Source: VRUE01 sp963748075 (GTDB lineage Bacteria > Actinomycetota > Thermoleophilia > Solirubrobacterales > 70-9). Taken from it: 64,000 nucleotides of DNA. A program made the translations under genes and the position numbers. This document shows positions 33,583-43,555 of this stretch, in pieces. A model generated the notes under the pieces. That model was not told where the DNA came from. It saw only the letters and a program-made list of their open reading frames with translations, and did no database searches. The DNA is taken from the NCBI GenBank assembly GCA_963748075.1, contig CAVVHQ010000043.1:1-64000 (forward strand), written 5' to 3'. How positions within the stretch are numbered: position 1 is the first letter of the stretch; each line of letters opens with the position of its first letter.

Positions 33583-33614
33583 AGCATTTTGGACCCTATA
33601 GGGGACAAAATGCT
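33583..33614. terminator. palindrome between convergent genes (family C, copy 2)
   Basis: AGCATTTTG (33583-33591) pairs with CAAAATGCT (33606-33614) around an inner CCCTATAGGG stem. The sequence CGGGAGCATTTTG..CCCTATAGGGGACA matches the hairpin at 18302-18345. It lies between the stops of the channel gene and the convergent acs gene. T and A runs on both arms suit a bidirectional terminator. Confidence 0.7.
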
Positions 33615-33637
33615 TCATTCGACGCGGCGGCGCCAGC

Positions 33638-33771
33638 GCGGGCGGCTGCGGCTGGGCTGCGCCCCCGTTCGCGGCGGTGCCGGCGCGGGCGGCTGCGGCT
33701 GGGCTGCGCCCCCGTTCGCGGCGGTGCCGGCGCGGGCGGCTGCGGCTGGGCTGCGCCCCCGTTCGCGGCGG
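33638..33771. repeat. 47-base tandem repeat next to the acs stop codon
   Basis: A 47-base unit starting GCGGGCGGCTGCGGCTGGGC repeats 2.9 times with starts at 33638, 33685 and 33732. It ends directly at the acs stop codon. The units are essentially identical, so expansion is recent. No coding function is evident. Confidence 0.8.
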
Positions 33772-33772
33772 C

Positions 33773-35752
<1,980 letters not shown>

Positions 35753-35829
35753 TGCGCTCCTTCCTGGGCCGCTACCCTGACCGGGGAAACGTACCCCTTC
35801 GACGATTCGGAGCAACTGGACGGAGGACG

Positions 35830-37221
35830 ATGCTGTTCAGGCAGATCATCCACGAGGACCTCGGCTGCGCCTCCTACCTGGTCGGCGACCCCGACTCCGG
35901 CGTCGCCGCCGTGATCGACCCCCAGTGGGACATCGACCCCTACCTGAACCTCAGCCGCCTGCACGGGATGCGGATCGAGCACGTTCTGGAGACCCACAAC
36001 CACGCCGACCACGTCTCCGGGCACGGGCGGCTGGCGCGGGCCACCGGCGCGACGATCCACGTCAGCGAGCTGGCCGAGGCCGAGTACGAGCACCAGCCAC
36101 TCGCCGACGGCTCGACCATGGAGCTGGGCGAGGGCGTCACGATCGAGGCGATCCACACCCCAGGCCACCGGCCCGAGCACACCTCCTTCCTGCTCCGCGA
36201 CGCCACCCGGGACGGCGACCCGGTCGCGGTGCTGACCGGGGACTCGCTGTTCGTCGGCGACGTCGCCCGCCCCGACCTCGCGATCGAGCCGCGCGAAGGC
36301 GCCGCCGGCATCTTCCGCTCGCTGCACGAGCGGCTGCTGGCGCTCCCCGACGAGGTCGAGGTCTGGCCGGGCCACCTCGGCGGCTCGCTCTGCGGCAGCT
36401 CCGGGATCGACCTGAAGACCTCCTCGACGATCGGCTTCGAGCGCCGCCACAATCGGGCGCTGGCCTTCACCGAGGAGGCCGACTTCATCGAGGACGCGGT
36501 CTCCTCGCTCGGCGAGCGGCCGCCCAACGTCGAGCACATCGTCGCCCTCAACCGCGGGCCGCTGGTCGAAGCGATCGGCTCCCCGGCCAGGCTGACGGCG
36601 CGCCGCTTCGAGGCGGCGATCGCCGAGGGCGCGGTGGCGGTCGACTCGCGCACCAACGAGCAGTTCGACGAGGCTCACATCCCGGGGGCGATCAGCGCCT
36701 CGGCCTACGACACCGGCTTCGCCACCAAGGTCGCGCAGGTGGTGCCCCCCGAGGCCGAGGTGGTCGTGGTCGCCGCCTCCGACGGCAACGAGCTGGAGGC
36801 CGCAGAACTGCTCGCCGCAGTGGGGCTGCGGGTGCTCGGCTTCCTCGGAGGCGGGATGAGCGCCTGGCGGGCGGAGGAGCGCCCGGTGCAGCGGATCGAG
36901 CTGGTTGGGCCCGAGGGGCTGGCCGAGCTGCTGGACGGCCCCGAGCCGCCGCTGATCCTCGACGTGCGCGGCTCCGGCGAGTTCGCCGAAGCGCACATCG
37001 CCGGCTCTCTGCACGTCCCCTACGGCGAGCTGGCGCGACGGCTCGAAGAGCTGCCCCGCGACCGCGCCCTGGCGACGATCTGCAAGGGCGGCAAACGGAG
37101 CGGCCTCGCAGCCTCGGTGCTGCAGCGCGAGGGCTTCGAGACGATCCACGTCGCCTGCGGCGGGGTCGGCACCTGGCAGGGCGAAGGGCGGCCGGTCGAG
37201 ACCGCCGAGGTTCCTGCCTGA
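35830..37221 (+). CDS. MBL-fold / double-rhodanese sulfur-metabolism protein
   Basis: The 463-residue protein starts with a metallo-hydrolase domain of the persulfide dioxygenase/glyoxalase II type (ETHNHADHVSGHGRLA, HTPGHRPEHTSFLL, LTGDSLFVGDVARPDL). Two rhodanese domains follow. The first (about 260-355) lacks the catalytic Cys; the second keeps it in ATICKGGKRSGLAA. Such fusions oxidise or transfer persulfide sulfur. The ribosome site GGACGGAGG and ATG at 35830 are good. It is divergent from acs across 77 bases. Confidence 0.88.
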   Translation: MLFRQIIHEDLGCASYLVGDPDSGVAAVIDPQWDIDPYLNLSRLHGMRIEHVLETHNHADHVSGHGRLARATGATIHVSELAEAEYEHQPLADGSTMELGEGVTIEAIHTPGHRPEHTSFLLRDATRDGDPVAVLTGDSLFVGDVARPDLAIEPREGAAGIFRSLHERLLALPDEVEVWPGHLGGSLCGSSGIDLKTSSTIGFERRHNRALAFTEEADFIEDAVSSLGERPPNVEHIVALNRGPLVEAIGSPARLTARRFEAAIAEGAVAVDSRTNEQFDEAHIPGAISASAYDTGFATKVAQVVPPEAEVVVVAASDGNELEAAELLAAVGLRVLGFLGGGMSAWRAEERPVQRIELVGPEGLAELLDGPEPPLILDVRGSGEFAEAHIAGSLHVPYGELARRLEELPRDRALATICKGGKRSGLAASVLQREGFETIHVACGGVGTWQGEGRPVETAEVPA

Positions 37222-37332
37222 GGTCCTATCCCGGCAGGGGTTCCACTTAACTTTTTTTGAACACAGGGTGGGCCGTCCGAGGTCGGCTGCCCAAAAAAAG
37301 TACAAGACGTTCCACCCCTACCGGAATAGAAC
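37222..37332. terminator. long palindrome between convergent genes (family A, copy 2)
   Basis: The outer arms 37222-37241 and 37313-37332 pair at 17 of 20 positions. Inside, ACTTTTTTT and AAAAAAAGT runs form a second stem. The element matches the reverse complement of 6316-6427 over its length, including TTCCACTTAACTTTTT, GGCCGTCCGAGG and GTACAAGACGT. It fills the gap between the stop of the MBL/rhodanese gene and that of the convergent NlpC/P60 gene. Confidence 0.75.
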
Positions 37333-37391
37333 CTTCCTCTACCGCCCGCCCCGGGTTCGCCTGCCTCTGTGGCGGTCAGCTTTGGGAATGT

Positions 37392-38606
37392 CTAGTAACC
37401 GGGGGGGTGACGCGCGACGAATCCGGAAGTGGAGCTGACCGGGGACGGGTGCCAGCGGGGGCCGGCGCCGCCCGAGGTGTCGAAGGCGAGGCCGGCGATG
37501 ATCACCCAGGCATGGCCCGAGTTGGCGTAGACCGTGATCCAGTGGCCGGCGCCCGCATCGCCCCAGGTCTCCAGCCCGGTCGAGTCGAGCGGGCTGTCGA
37601 GGAACCCGCCGCCGTGCAGGGCGAAGCTGACCGCGCCCGAGCAGTCGTAGCCGGAGGACTCGAAGGAGCCGTGGCCGCCGCCCCAGACGTAGGGGGTGGT
37701 GGCGATCGCGTTGGCGGCTTCGATCGCCGCCGCGACCGCCGGCGGGGCGCCGCTCGGCACGCTGGCCTGGCTTTCGGAGATGTAGCTGGCGCTCTGACCC
37801 GGGGTGAGCGGCGCCGGCGCCGCGGCGGGCGGCGCGGCGCTGCCGGCGGAGGCGATCTGCGAGGAGATCGCCGCCAGGTTGTCGCCGAGCGCCTGTTCGC
37901 GCGACTCGAGCGATTCCAGCTTGCGCTGCCGCTGCGCCTGCGCCGCCTTCAGATCGGTGAAGCGAACGGCGGCTTGCTGCTTGGCGGCAGCTGCTTCGCG
38001 CTCCTTGGCGGCGATCGCGTCGCGCGCTTCCTTCAGCTGCCGGCGGATCGCCGCCATCCGCCTGACCGCGGCCTTCGCTTCGTCGCGCAGCCCCTTGACC
38101 CGCTCGGCGACCGAGTCGTCGTAGTCCTGGACGCGGCTCAAGTATTCGGCGCGGGCGTTGAGCTGGGACCAGCTCGCCGATTCGACGACGACGCTGAGCA
38201 CGTCGGGGCTGCCCGCCTCGTAGATCGCGACCAGCCGCTGCCGCAGGACCCCGAGGGCGCGACGCAGGCGAGACCGGATCCGGGCCAGCCGTCGCTTCTC
38301 GGCGGCCAGCTTGGCGCCGGCGCGGTCCAGTTCGCCCTGCTTGGCGGTCAGCTCGCGTTCCAGCGCGAGCTGCTGCTGGCGCAGCCGCGAGACTTCGCCG
38401 AGCATCGCGTCGATCGCCTCGTTCTGTTCGGCGATCGTCGCGCTCAGCGAGCTCTGGCTTTCGCGCACCTTGCTCAGCTTGCCCTGCGTCGCGTCGAGCT
38501 TCTCGCGCAGGGTGGCAGCCGGCGCGCTCGCCACCAGGCAGAGCGCGAGAAGCAGCAGGGCGGCGAACAGCGGCAGCAACCGCGGGGTGCCGGAGGGGGC
38601 GCGCAT
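37392..38606 (-). CDS. NlpC/P60 peptidoglycan hydrolase with coiled coil
   Basis: The 404-residue exported protein has a signal peptide (LLPLFAALLLLALCLVASAPAA). A long coiled coil (residues about 30-250) of the PcsB/RipC type follows, then a linker and a C-terminal NlpC/P60 domain. The catalytic Cys is in SGYDCSGAVSFAL and the His in SGHAWVIIAG. It cuts cell-wall peptides, with the coiled coil probably controlling or anchoring activity, as for FtsX-linked hydrolases. Start choice is uncertain: ATG at 38606, GTG at 38618, or TTG at 38636. None has a strong ribosome site. It has a structured leader. Confidence 0.85.
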   Translation of the reverse strand: MRAPSGTPRLLPLFAALLLLALCLVASAPAATLREKLDATQGKLSKVRESQSSLSATIAEQNEAIDAMLGEVSRLRQQQLALERELTAKQGELDRAGAKLAAEKRRLARIRSRLRRALGVLRQRLVAIYEAGSPDVLSVVVESASWSQLNARAEYLSRVQDYDDSVAERVKGLRDEAKAAVRRMAAIRRQLKEARDAIAAKEREAAAAKQQAAVRFTDLKAAQAQRQRKLESLESREQALGDNLAAISSQIASAGSAAPPAAAPAPLTPGQSASYISESQASVPSGAPPAVAAAIEAANAIATTPYVWGGGHGSFESSGYDCSGAVSFALHGGGFLDSPLDSTGLETWGDAGAGHWITVYANSGHAWVIIAGLAFDTSGGAGPRWHPSPVSSTSGFVARHPPGY

Positions 38607-38660
38607 CGAGCGCGTCACGCTAGCGAAGTTGCCCAAAAACTGTTAGGAGTTGCTAATAAC

Positions 38661-38678
38661 CTGCAACTTCGGTTGCAG
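38661..38678. promoter_or_regulatory. small leader hairpin upstream of the NlpC/P60 gene
   Basis: CTGCAAC-TTCG-GTTGCAG is a perfect 7-base stem with a 4-base loop, lying about 55 bases upstream of the NlpC/P60 start on its leader side. Autolysin leaders in actinobacteria often carry c-di-AMP riboswitches, but I do not see that consensus, so only the hairpin is claimed. Confidence 0.35.
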
Positions 38679-38696
38679 AATCCGCTCTCTTGCAGG

Positions 38697-38733
38697 AAAA
38701 ACGGCCGCCGTGACGACTACGTCGCGGCGGCCG
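38697..38733 (-). terminator. intrinsic terminator after the SHOCT gene
   Basis: The arms CGGCCGCCG (38702-38710) and CGGCGGCCG (38725-38733) form a 9-base stem, continued by GACG/CGTC around ACTA. On the minus strand it is followed by TTTTT (38697-38701). This fits rho-independent termination of the minus-strand gene ending at 38802. Confidence 0.75.
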
Positions 38734-38801
38734 CCGTGACCAGGGGACGTGCCGCCGCAGGGCGGCCCATATGGGCGCCGTAGCGACGGCACCTCCGGGG
38801 G

Positions 38802-39191
38802 TCAGGCCAGCAGTTTGGCCTTCGCCCGCTCGAACTCCTCGTTCGTGATCGCTCCCTTGTCCTTCAGGTCGTTGAGCTTGTGCAGCTCGTCGGCCGGCGA
38901 GCTCTGCGCCTGTTCGCGGATGTAGGAGTCCATGTGCTGCTTCGCCTCGGCCTGGGCTTTGATCGTCCTGTCGCGCATCCCGCTGCCGCGCACGATCAGG
39001 TAGACGAGCGCCGTCAGGAAGGGGATCAGCACGAGGAAGAGGACCCAGGCGGCCTTCCCCCAGCCGGAGGTCTCGTGGTCGCGGAACAGGTCGGTGAGGA
39101 TCGTGATCAGGATCCAGATCCAGACCACGAAGAAGAAGATCTCGAGGGCGAGGAGAAGAGCTTCGCCCAGGTTGATGTCGGCAAACGGCAC
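38802..39191 (-). CDS. membrane protein with PLDc_N-like helices and SHOCT domain
   Basis: The 129-residue protein (GTG start with AAAGGA before it) has two membrane helices, LLLALEIFFFVVWIWILITIL and GWGKAAWVLFLVLIPFLTALVYLIV, in the phospholipase-D N-terminal (PLDc_N) style. It ends in a SHOCT motif (LHKLNDLKDKGAITNEEFERAKAKLL). SHOCT domains are short oligomerisation or anchoring tails. The role is unknown. It lies 41 bases after the next upstream gene and is followed by a clear terminator. Confidence 0.82.
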   Translation of the reverse strand: MPFADINLGEALLLALEIFFFVVWIWILITILTDLFRDHETSGWGKAAWVLFLVLIPFLTALVYLIVRGSGMRDRTIKAQAEAKQHMDSYIREQAQSSPADELHKLNDLKDKGAITNEEFERAKAKLLA

Positions 39192-39232
39192 GGCGGGTCC
39201 TTTCGGTAGGGACAGAGTGTGGGGCGGGAAGA

Positions 39233-39871
39233 TCATAGAAACGGCAGCGTCGCGAGGCGAGCCACGCCGCCCAGGAACATCAGCGAGCCGAAAGCCAGGG
39301 TCGCGATCACCAGCCGCAGCGAGCGGAACTTGACCGAGAGGCCGCCGAAGAACAGCACCGCGGCGAAGAAGATCGTCGCCAGCACGTAGTTGTCGGAGGT
39401 CTGGTTTGCTTCGCGGCCTTCCTCGAAGAGCTGCGAAGCCTCGTCTTCGAGCCGTTCGGATTCCTCCAAGTCGGCCACCTTGTACTGCTTCATCTGGAAG
39501 GGGACGTCGGGCGCGTCGGGGTTCTTCAGCGGCCGCGTCTTCAGCCAGGCGTTGAAGGCGCGCTTGAACTCGTCGCGGAAGAAGTGCTGGCTGAGGATCC
39601 CCTCGAGCTGTTTGTTGCCCTGCGAGTAGGCGACCGCGAACTGGGTGAACAGGTCGGCGTCGATCGTGACGAAGGAGAAGCCGCGCGACTGCGCCTTGGC
39701 GGACTCGGTGCGGGCCGCGCCGGCCTGCGTGAAGCGGGTCGACTGCTGGCCGCCCCAGCGGGTCGCCTCGTAGGCGCTGTAGGCGGTGGTCAGGGTCGCC
39801 GCCGCGAGCAGCGCCGCGGACCACAGCTCGAACCGCTCGCGCAAGTTGCCGTTGCGATCCACGTCGCGCAC
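39233..39871 (-). CDS. membrane protein of unknown function
   Basis: From the GTG at 39871 the product has 212 residues. It has a helix at the N-terminus (LWSAALLAAATLTTAYSAYEA), a soluble middle with charged helices (residues about 55-140), and two C-terminal helices (VLATIFFAAVLFFGGLSV and LVIATLAFGSLMFLGGVA). The layout recalls small membrane proteins of the DUF4337 kind, but I do not claim the family. The frame continues upstream but would run into the divergent lipoprotein gene. Confidence 0.65.
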   Translation of the reverse strand: MRDVDRNGNLRERFELWSAALLAAATLTTAYSAYEATRWGGQQSTRFTQAGAARTESAKAQSRGFSFVTIDADLFTQFAVAYSQGNKQLEGILSQHFFRDEFKRAFNAWLKTRPLKNPDAPDVPFQMKQYKVADLEESERLEDEASQLFEEGREANQTSDNYVLATIFFAAVLFFGGLSVKFRSLRLVIATLAFGSLMFLGGVARLATLPFL

Positions 39872-39998
39872 TCTATTCGCAGCGAAGAGCACCTGAGCCC
39901 CGTCTGAACCGCCGACGCCGCCAGCGCCACAGCCGTAATCCCCTCGTAAGACGGCGGCGCGATACTCGGACCCCCGACCCCGACGACGAGGAGAACAA

Positions 39999-40499
39999 AT
40001 GGCACGCCTGTCGATTCTCGCGCTCTGCGCCGCCGCGATCGTCGCGGCCGGCTGCGGCAGCGGCAGCGAGAGCACCACGGCGAGCGCCGCGCAGAGCGGC
40101 GCGACGAGCGAGAACGCTGCGAAGGCGACGGCCAGCGCCCGCAAGGGCAAGCAGGTGAAGGCGATCGGCTCGAGCTACGGGAAGGTGATCGCCGACCGGC
40201 GCGGCGAGGCCTTCTACCTGTTCGGCAAGGACAAGGGCGGCAAGAGCCGCTGCTACGGCGCCTGCGCCCGCGCCTGGCCGCCGGTGATCACCAAGGGCAA
40301 GCCGCGCGCCGGCAACGGGGTGCGGGCGCGGCTGCTCGGCACGACGCGGCGCAAGAACGGCAAGCTCCAGGCCACCTACGCCGGCCACCCCCTCTACTAC
40401 TACGTGGACGACTCGCCGGGGCGCATCCTCTGCCAGAACGTCAGCGAGTTCGGCGGCCTCTGGCTGGTCGTCAAGCCGAGCGGCGAGCCGGTCACCTAA
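39999..40499 (+). CDS. secreted-repeat lipoprotein (COG4315-like)
   Basis: The 166-residue protein has a signal peptide with lipobox (IVAAGC). It contains the paired secreted-repeat units of the COG4315 type: SSYGKVIADRRGEAFYLF...CYGACARAWPPV, and ATYAGHPLYYYVDD. Proteins of this type are abundant on actinobacterial surfaces and their function is not known. A ribosome site GACGAGGAGAA precedes the ATG. Its end overlaps the convergent methyltransferase gene by four bases. Confidence 0.85.
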   Translation: MARLSILALCAAAIVAAGCGSGSESTTASAAQSGATSENAAKATASARKGKQVKAIGSSYGKVIADRRGEAFYLFGKDKGGKSRCYGACARAWPPVITKGKPRAGNGVRARLLGTTRRKNGKLQATYAGHPLYYYVDDSPGRILCQNVSEFGGLWLVVKPSGEPVT

Positions 40500-41263
40500 G
40501 CACCCTCCCGCGGGGAAAGCCGCTGGGCGAAGAGGACCGCGGCCACCGCGGTGGCGAGGTTGAGGCTGGAGACGCCGGAGCGCATCGGGATCGCGAGGCG
40601 GGCGTCGGCGCGCTCGAGCAGGGCGTCGCTGAGTCCGTAGCGCTCGCTGCCGAAGGCGAGGATCGCGCGCGGCGGCAGCTCGGCCGGGCGCAGGTCCTCG
40701 CCTCCGGGGTCGATCGCGATCAGCGGCCGGTCGCTCTCCGGCGGGGCCGCCGCCGCGGCGACCGGCAGGGCGAAGTGCAGTCCGGCGGCGCCACGCAGCG
40801 CGTCGGGGTGCCAGGGGTCGATGGGCCCGGTGGTGAGCACGCCCGCCGCGTCGGCCGCCGCCGCGACCCGCACGCAGGCCCCCAGGTTGCCCATCGTGCG
40901 CGGCTCCTCGAGCAGGACCAGCGGCGCCGATCGCGTGTCGACCAGCACCGCCTCGGGCGGGATGCGGCGGCGCTGGGCGATCGCGACGACCCCGGTGCGG
41001 GGCGCCTGCGGGACCAGCTCGGCCAGCACCTCGGGAGCGACCCGCTCGGTCTGCTCGACCAGCGAGCCGGCCAGGTCGGGGGCCAGCTCCGCGACGAGCC
41101 GCTCGAGCTGCTCGGGCTCGGAGGCGACTGCCTCCAGCAGGTCGGCGCCGAAGCGCAGCGCGTGCTTGAGGGTGTGGAAGCCCTCCAGCACCGCGAGGCG
41201 CTGGTCGCGCCGTGCGCTGCGGTAGCGGCGGATCAGCCCCTGCTCGGCGACGGCATCGCTCAC
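40496..41263 (-). CDS. TrmH/SpoU-family RNA 2'-O-methyltransferase
   Basis: The 255-residue enzyme has an N-terminal substrate-binding half and a SPOUT knot with the three motifs in order: RTMGNLGACVRVAAA (N-x-G-x-x-x-R), ILAFGSERYGLS, and IPMRSGVSSLNLATAVAAVLF. It uses SAM to methylate ribose in rRNA or tRNA; the exact target is unknown. GTG start. It follows the flavoprotein gene by 27 bases on the same strand. Confidence 0.88.
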   Translation of the reverse strand: MSDAVAEQGLIRRYRSARRDQRLAVLEGFHTLKHALRFGADLLEAVASEPEQLERLVAELAPDLAGSLVEQTERVAPEVLAELVPQAPRTGVVAIAQRRRIPPEAVLVDTRSAPLVLLEEPRTMGNLGACVRVAAAADAAGVLTTGPIDPWHPDALRGAAGLHFALPVAAAAAPPESDRPLIAIDPGGEDLRPAELPPRAILAFGSERYGLSDALLERADARLAIPMRSGVSSLNLATAVAAVLFAQRLSPREGA

Positions 41264-41290
41264 CGCCGCATCATGACCCGACTCAGTGCG

Positions 41291-42472
41291 CTAACGCCGC
41301 GCGGTCGGCACGATGGTCAGCGAGCGGTCGTTCTCGTCCGGGAACCCGTCCAGGAACGGGGTCAGGTAGCGGCCGACGATCTTGCCGTCCCGCTCGTGCC
41401 AGGGCGGGGTCTCGTCGAGGGTCGAGATTTCTCCATGGCCGCCGGCCGGGCGGCCAAAGAGGTAGCGGGGCTCGTTGCCCGTCCAGAGGACCGCGCGCAG
41501 CACCGGGTCGAACGGCGAGGGCTCGAGGTCGCAGCCGACGGCGGCGGCGATCGCTTCTGCCGCCGCATCGGCCTGTTGGGTCGCGATCCCGCCCTGCTTG
41601 ATCGCAAACGCCGTCACGTCGCCAGCCGCGAAGACGCGCTCCACCCCGACCACCCGGCTGTGCTCGTCGACCGGGACGAAGCCGTCCTCGTCGTGGGGGA
41701 CGCCGTCGATCCGGCGGCCCTCGAGGCGGGGCAGGCTGACCACCGCCTCGGTCTCGATCGGCGCGCCGGGGGCGATCTCGAGGCGACCGCGGTCGAACCC
41801 GACCGGGTGGGTGCCGGCCACCAGCTCGATCCCGCGCTGGTCCAGCAGCCGCGCCATCTTCTCGGCGACGGTGCGCCCGAACAGGTCCAGCGGCGCGTCC
41901 TCCGGCGTGACCACGGTGAGCCGCGCGTCTTCGATGCCCGACCGGGCCAGCACCGCGGAGGCCAGCAGCGCCAGCTCGTAGAGCGGCAGCGCCCAGCTAG
42001 ATCCTCCCGGCATCGTGAAGACGACGTCGCGCAGGCCGCCGGCGCGCAGCCGGCGCACCACCCCGCCGACGCCGCCTTCGTCGGCGACGCCCCAGAAGGT
42101 GACGGCACCGGGGACCGCCCACAGCATGCGGGCGCCGGGCGCAAGGACGAGCTGGTCGTATTCGACCCGCTCACCGTCGCGCGCGCTGACCCACCCCGCC
42201 TCGGCGTCCACCGAGACGATCCCGCCCAGGTGGAACGAGGCGCCACAGCTCCTGGCCAGGCCCTCCAGGTCGTAGCGGAAGATGCTGCCGGCGCCGTAGG
42301 GCTCGCCGACCGCGAAGGGCCGATAGACGAACTCGCGCCGCGGCGCCCACAGCTCGACCGTCACCCGTCCGCGGGCCAGCTCGCGCAACGCCAGCGCAGC
42401 CTCCAGCGCGGCTACGCCGCCACCGGCGATCACCACCTTGGGGAGCCCCTGGTCGCCCGACTCCGCATGCAT
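41291..42472 (-). CDS. FAD-dependent pyridine-nucleotide oxidoreductase (SQR/NDH-2-like)
   Basis: The 393-residue flavoprotein has the FAD motif VVIAGGGVAALEAALALREL, LVLAPGAR, and the flavin-closing segment VFAAGDVTAFAIKQGGIATQQAD. This matches the sulfide:quinone reductase and type II NADH dehydrogenase superfamily. The redox cysteines of classical SQR are not seen, so sulfide oxidation is doubtful. It is divergent from a universal stress protein gene, a pairing that suggests stress-linked respiration, by inference. C-terminal residues lack an obvious membrane helix. Confidence 0.82.
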   Translation of the reverse strand: MHAESGDQGLPKVVIAGGGVAALEAALALRELARGRVTVELWAPRREFVYRPFAVGEPYGAGSIFRYDLEGLARSCGASFHLGGIVSVDAEAGWVSARDGERVEYDQLVLAPGARMLWAVPGAVTFWGVADEGGVGGVVRRLRAGGLRDVVFTMPGGSSWALPLYELALLASAVLARSGIEDARLTVVTPEDAPLDLFGRTVAEKMARLLDQRGIELVAGTHPVGFDRGRLEIAPGAPIETEAVVSLPRLEGRRIDGVPHDEDGFVPVDEHSRVVGVERVFAAGDVTAFAIKQGGIATQQADAAAEAIAAAVGCDLEPSPFDPVLRAVLWTGNEPRYLFGRPAGGHGEISTLDETPPWHERDGKIVGRYLTPFLDGFPDENDRSLTIVPTARR

Positions 42473-42569
42473 AGATCGACATTACGCACGCCGGTTCGGC
42501 ACTCCATCCGCACGAACCCACCGATCGAGGTTCGGCTTATCACCGATGCCCCGGCCGGCGCTCCCGTTG

Positions 42570-42631
42570 AGAGCCTCTCCCAGTAGGCCCCGCACCCCTG
42601 GATGCGCACGCTCCCTACCGGGAGAGGCTCT
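42570..42631. repeat. 12-base inverted repeat upstream of the universal stress gene
   Basis: AGAGCCTCTCCC (42570-42581) and GGGAGAGGCTCT (42620-42631) are perfect complements, extended by partial AGTAGG/CCTAC pairing. They lie 48 bases upstream of the stress protein start in a divergent gap and may be a leader hairpin or operator. Confidence 0.45.
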
Positions 42632-42679
42632 AAGGTTCTGCCGAGCGGGGGAGACCGGAAGCGGAAAGGAAGGCGACCG

Positions 42680-43531
42680 ATGCGATTGCTTGTGGGCCAT
42701 GACGGAAGCGGCGGAGGACGCGACGCGCTCGCGCTGGCCCGCGTGCTGGGCTCGGCGGAGCCGTCGAGCGCCCTGGTCGTCGCGGTGATGCCCTACGGGC
42801 CGCTGCCCGTGCGCTTCGTCGAGCTGGAGAGCGATGCGGCGGCCGCAGCGGAGCCGCTGCTCGACGAAGCGCGCAAGCGGCTGGAGGGGCTCGAGGTCGA
42901 GACGCGCGCCTTCGGGGGCGGCTCGCCCGCCGGCGTGATGACCGACCTCGCCGAACGCCGCGAGGTCGACTCGATCGTGGTCGGCTCCCCCCACCGCGGC
43001 CCGGTCGGGCGCACGCTGATCGGCAGCGTCGCCGAGGGGGTCCTGCACGGCGCCCCCTGCACCGTCACCGTCGCGCCCCGCGGCTACGCGGAGCAGGATC
43101 GTCGCTCGCTCGGCCTGATCGGGGTCGCCTACGACGGCACGCCGGAAGCGAAGGCGGCGCTGCGGCGCGCCCGCGCCTTGGCCGAGGCGAGCGGCGCCGC
43201 GGTCAGGGTGCTGACCGTGGTCGCCCCGCCGGTGGCGCTGCCCGGCGTGGTCGGCTACACGCCGGTCGAGCCGCCCGAACCCGACAAGGTGATCGCGGAG
43301 GGGGTGCGGGAGCTCGGCCCCGAGGTGACCGCCGAGAGCCGCAAGCTCGACGGCCCGCCGGCCCCCACCCTGGCGAAGGCCTGCGAGGACGGCGTCGACC
43401 TGCTGGTCGTCGGCTCGCGCGGCTACGGCCCGGTGATGCGGGCGCTGCTCGGCTCGGTCTCCACGCAGTTGATCGCCGAGGCCCCCTGCCCGGTGATGGT
43501 CGTGCCGCGGCCGCGGGCCGACGGCGAGTAG
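42680..43531 (+). CDS. tandem universal stress protein (UspA family)
   Basis: The 283-residue protein holds two Usp domains. Each ends in a phosphate-loop-like G-x2-G-x9-G region: VGSPHRGPVGRTLIGSVAEGVLHGAPC, first domain, and VGSRGYGPVMRALLGSVSTQLI, second domain. This suggests ATP binding in at least the second. Such proteins help survival in stress or dormancy. The ribosome site AAAGGAAGG lies before the ATG at 42680. It is alone on the plus strand, convergent with the glycosyltransferase gene. Confidence 0.9.
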   Translation: MRLLVGHDGSGGGRDALALARVLGSAEPSSALVVAVMPYGPLPVRFVELESDAAAAAEPLLDEARKRLEGLEVETRAFGGGSPAGVMTDLAERREVDSIVVGSPHRGPVGRTLIGSVAEGVLHGAPCTVTVAPRGYAEQDRRSLGLIGVAYDGTPEAKAALRRARALAEASGAAVRVLTVVAPPVALPGVVGYTPVEPPEPDKVIAEGVRELGPEVTAESRKLDGPPAPTLAKACEDGVDLLVVGSRGYGPVMRALLGSVSTQLIAEAPCPVMVVPRPRADGE

Positions 43532-43555
43532 TCCGCTCCCGACCTCAGCGCCCTC

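Noticed and set aside
33638..33771. Regular 47-base repeats as a possible CRISPR array
   Set aside because: The units are contiguous with no unique spacers, and no cas genes are near. Plain tandem repeat.
38637..38801. c-di-AMP riboswitch upstream of the NlpC/P60 gene
   Set aside because: Such switches often precede autolysin genes in actinobacteria, but the conserved core is not visible; the strong hairpin here is better read as a terminator of the gene on the other side.
41291..42472. True sulfide:quinone reductase, forming a sulfur pathway with the rhodanese protein at 35830
   Set aside because: The redox cysteines expected of SQR were not found, and the genes are 4 kb apart in different units.
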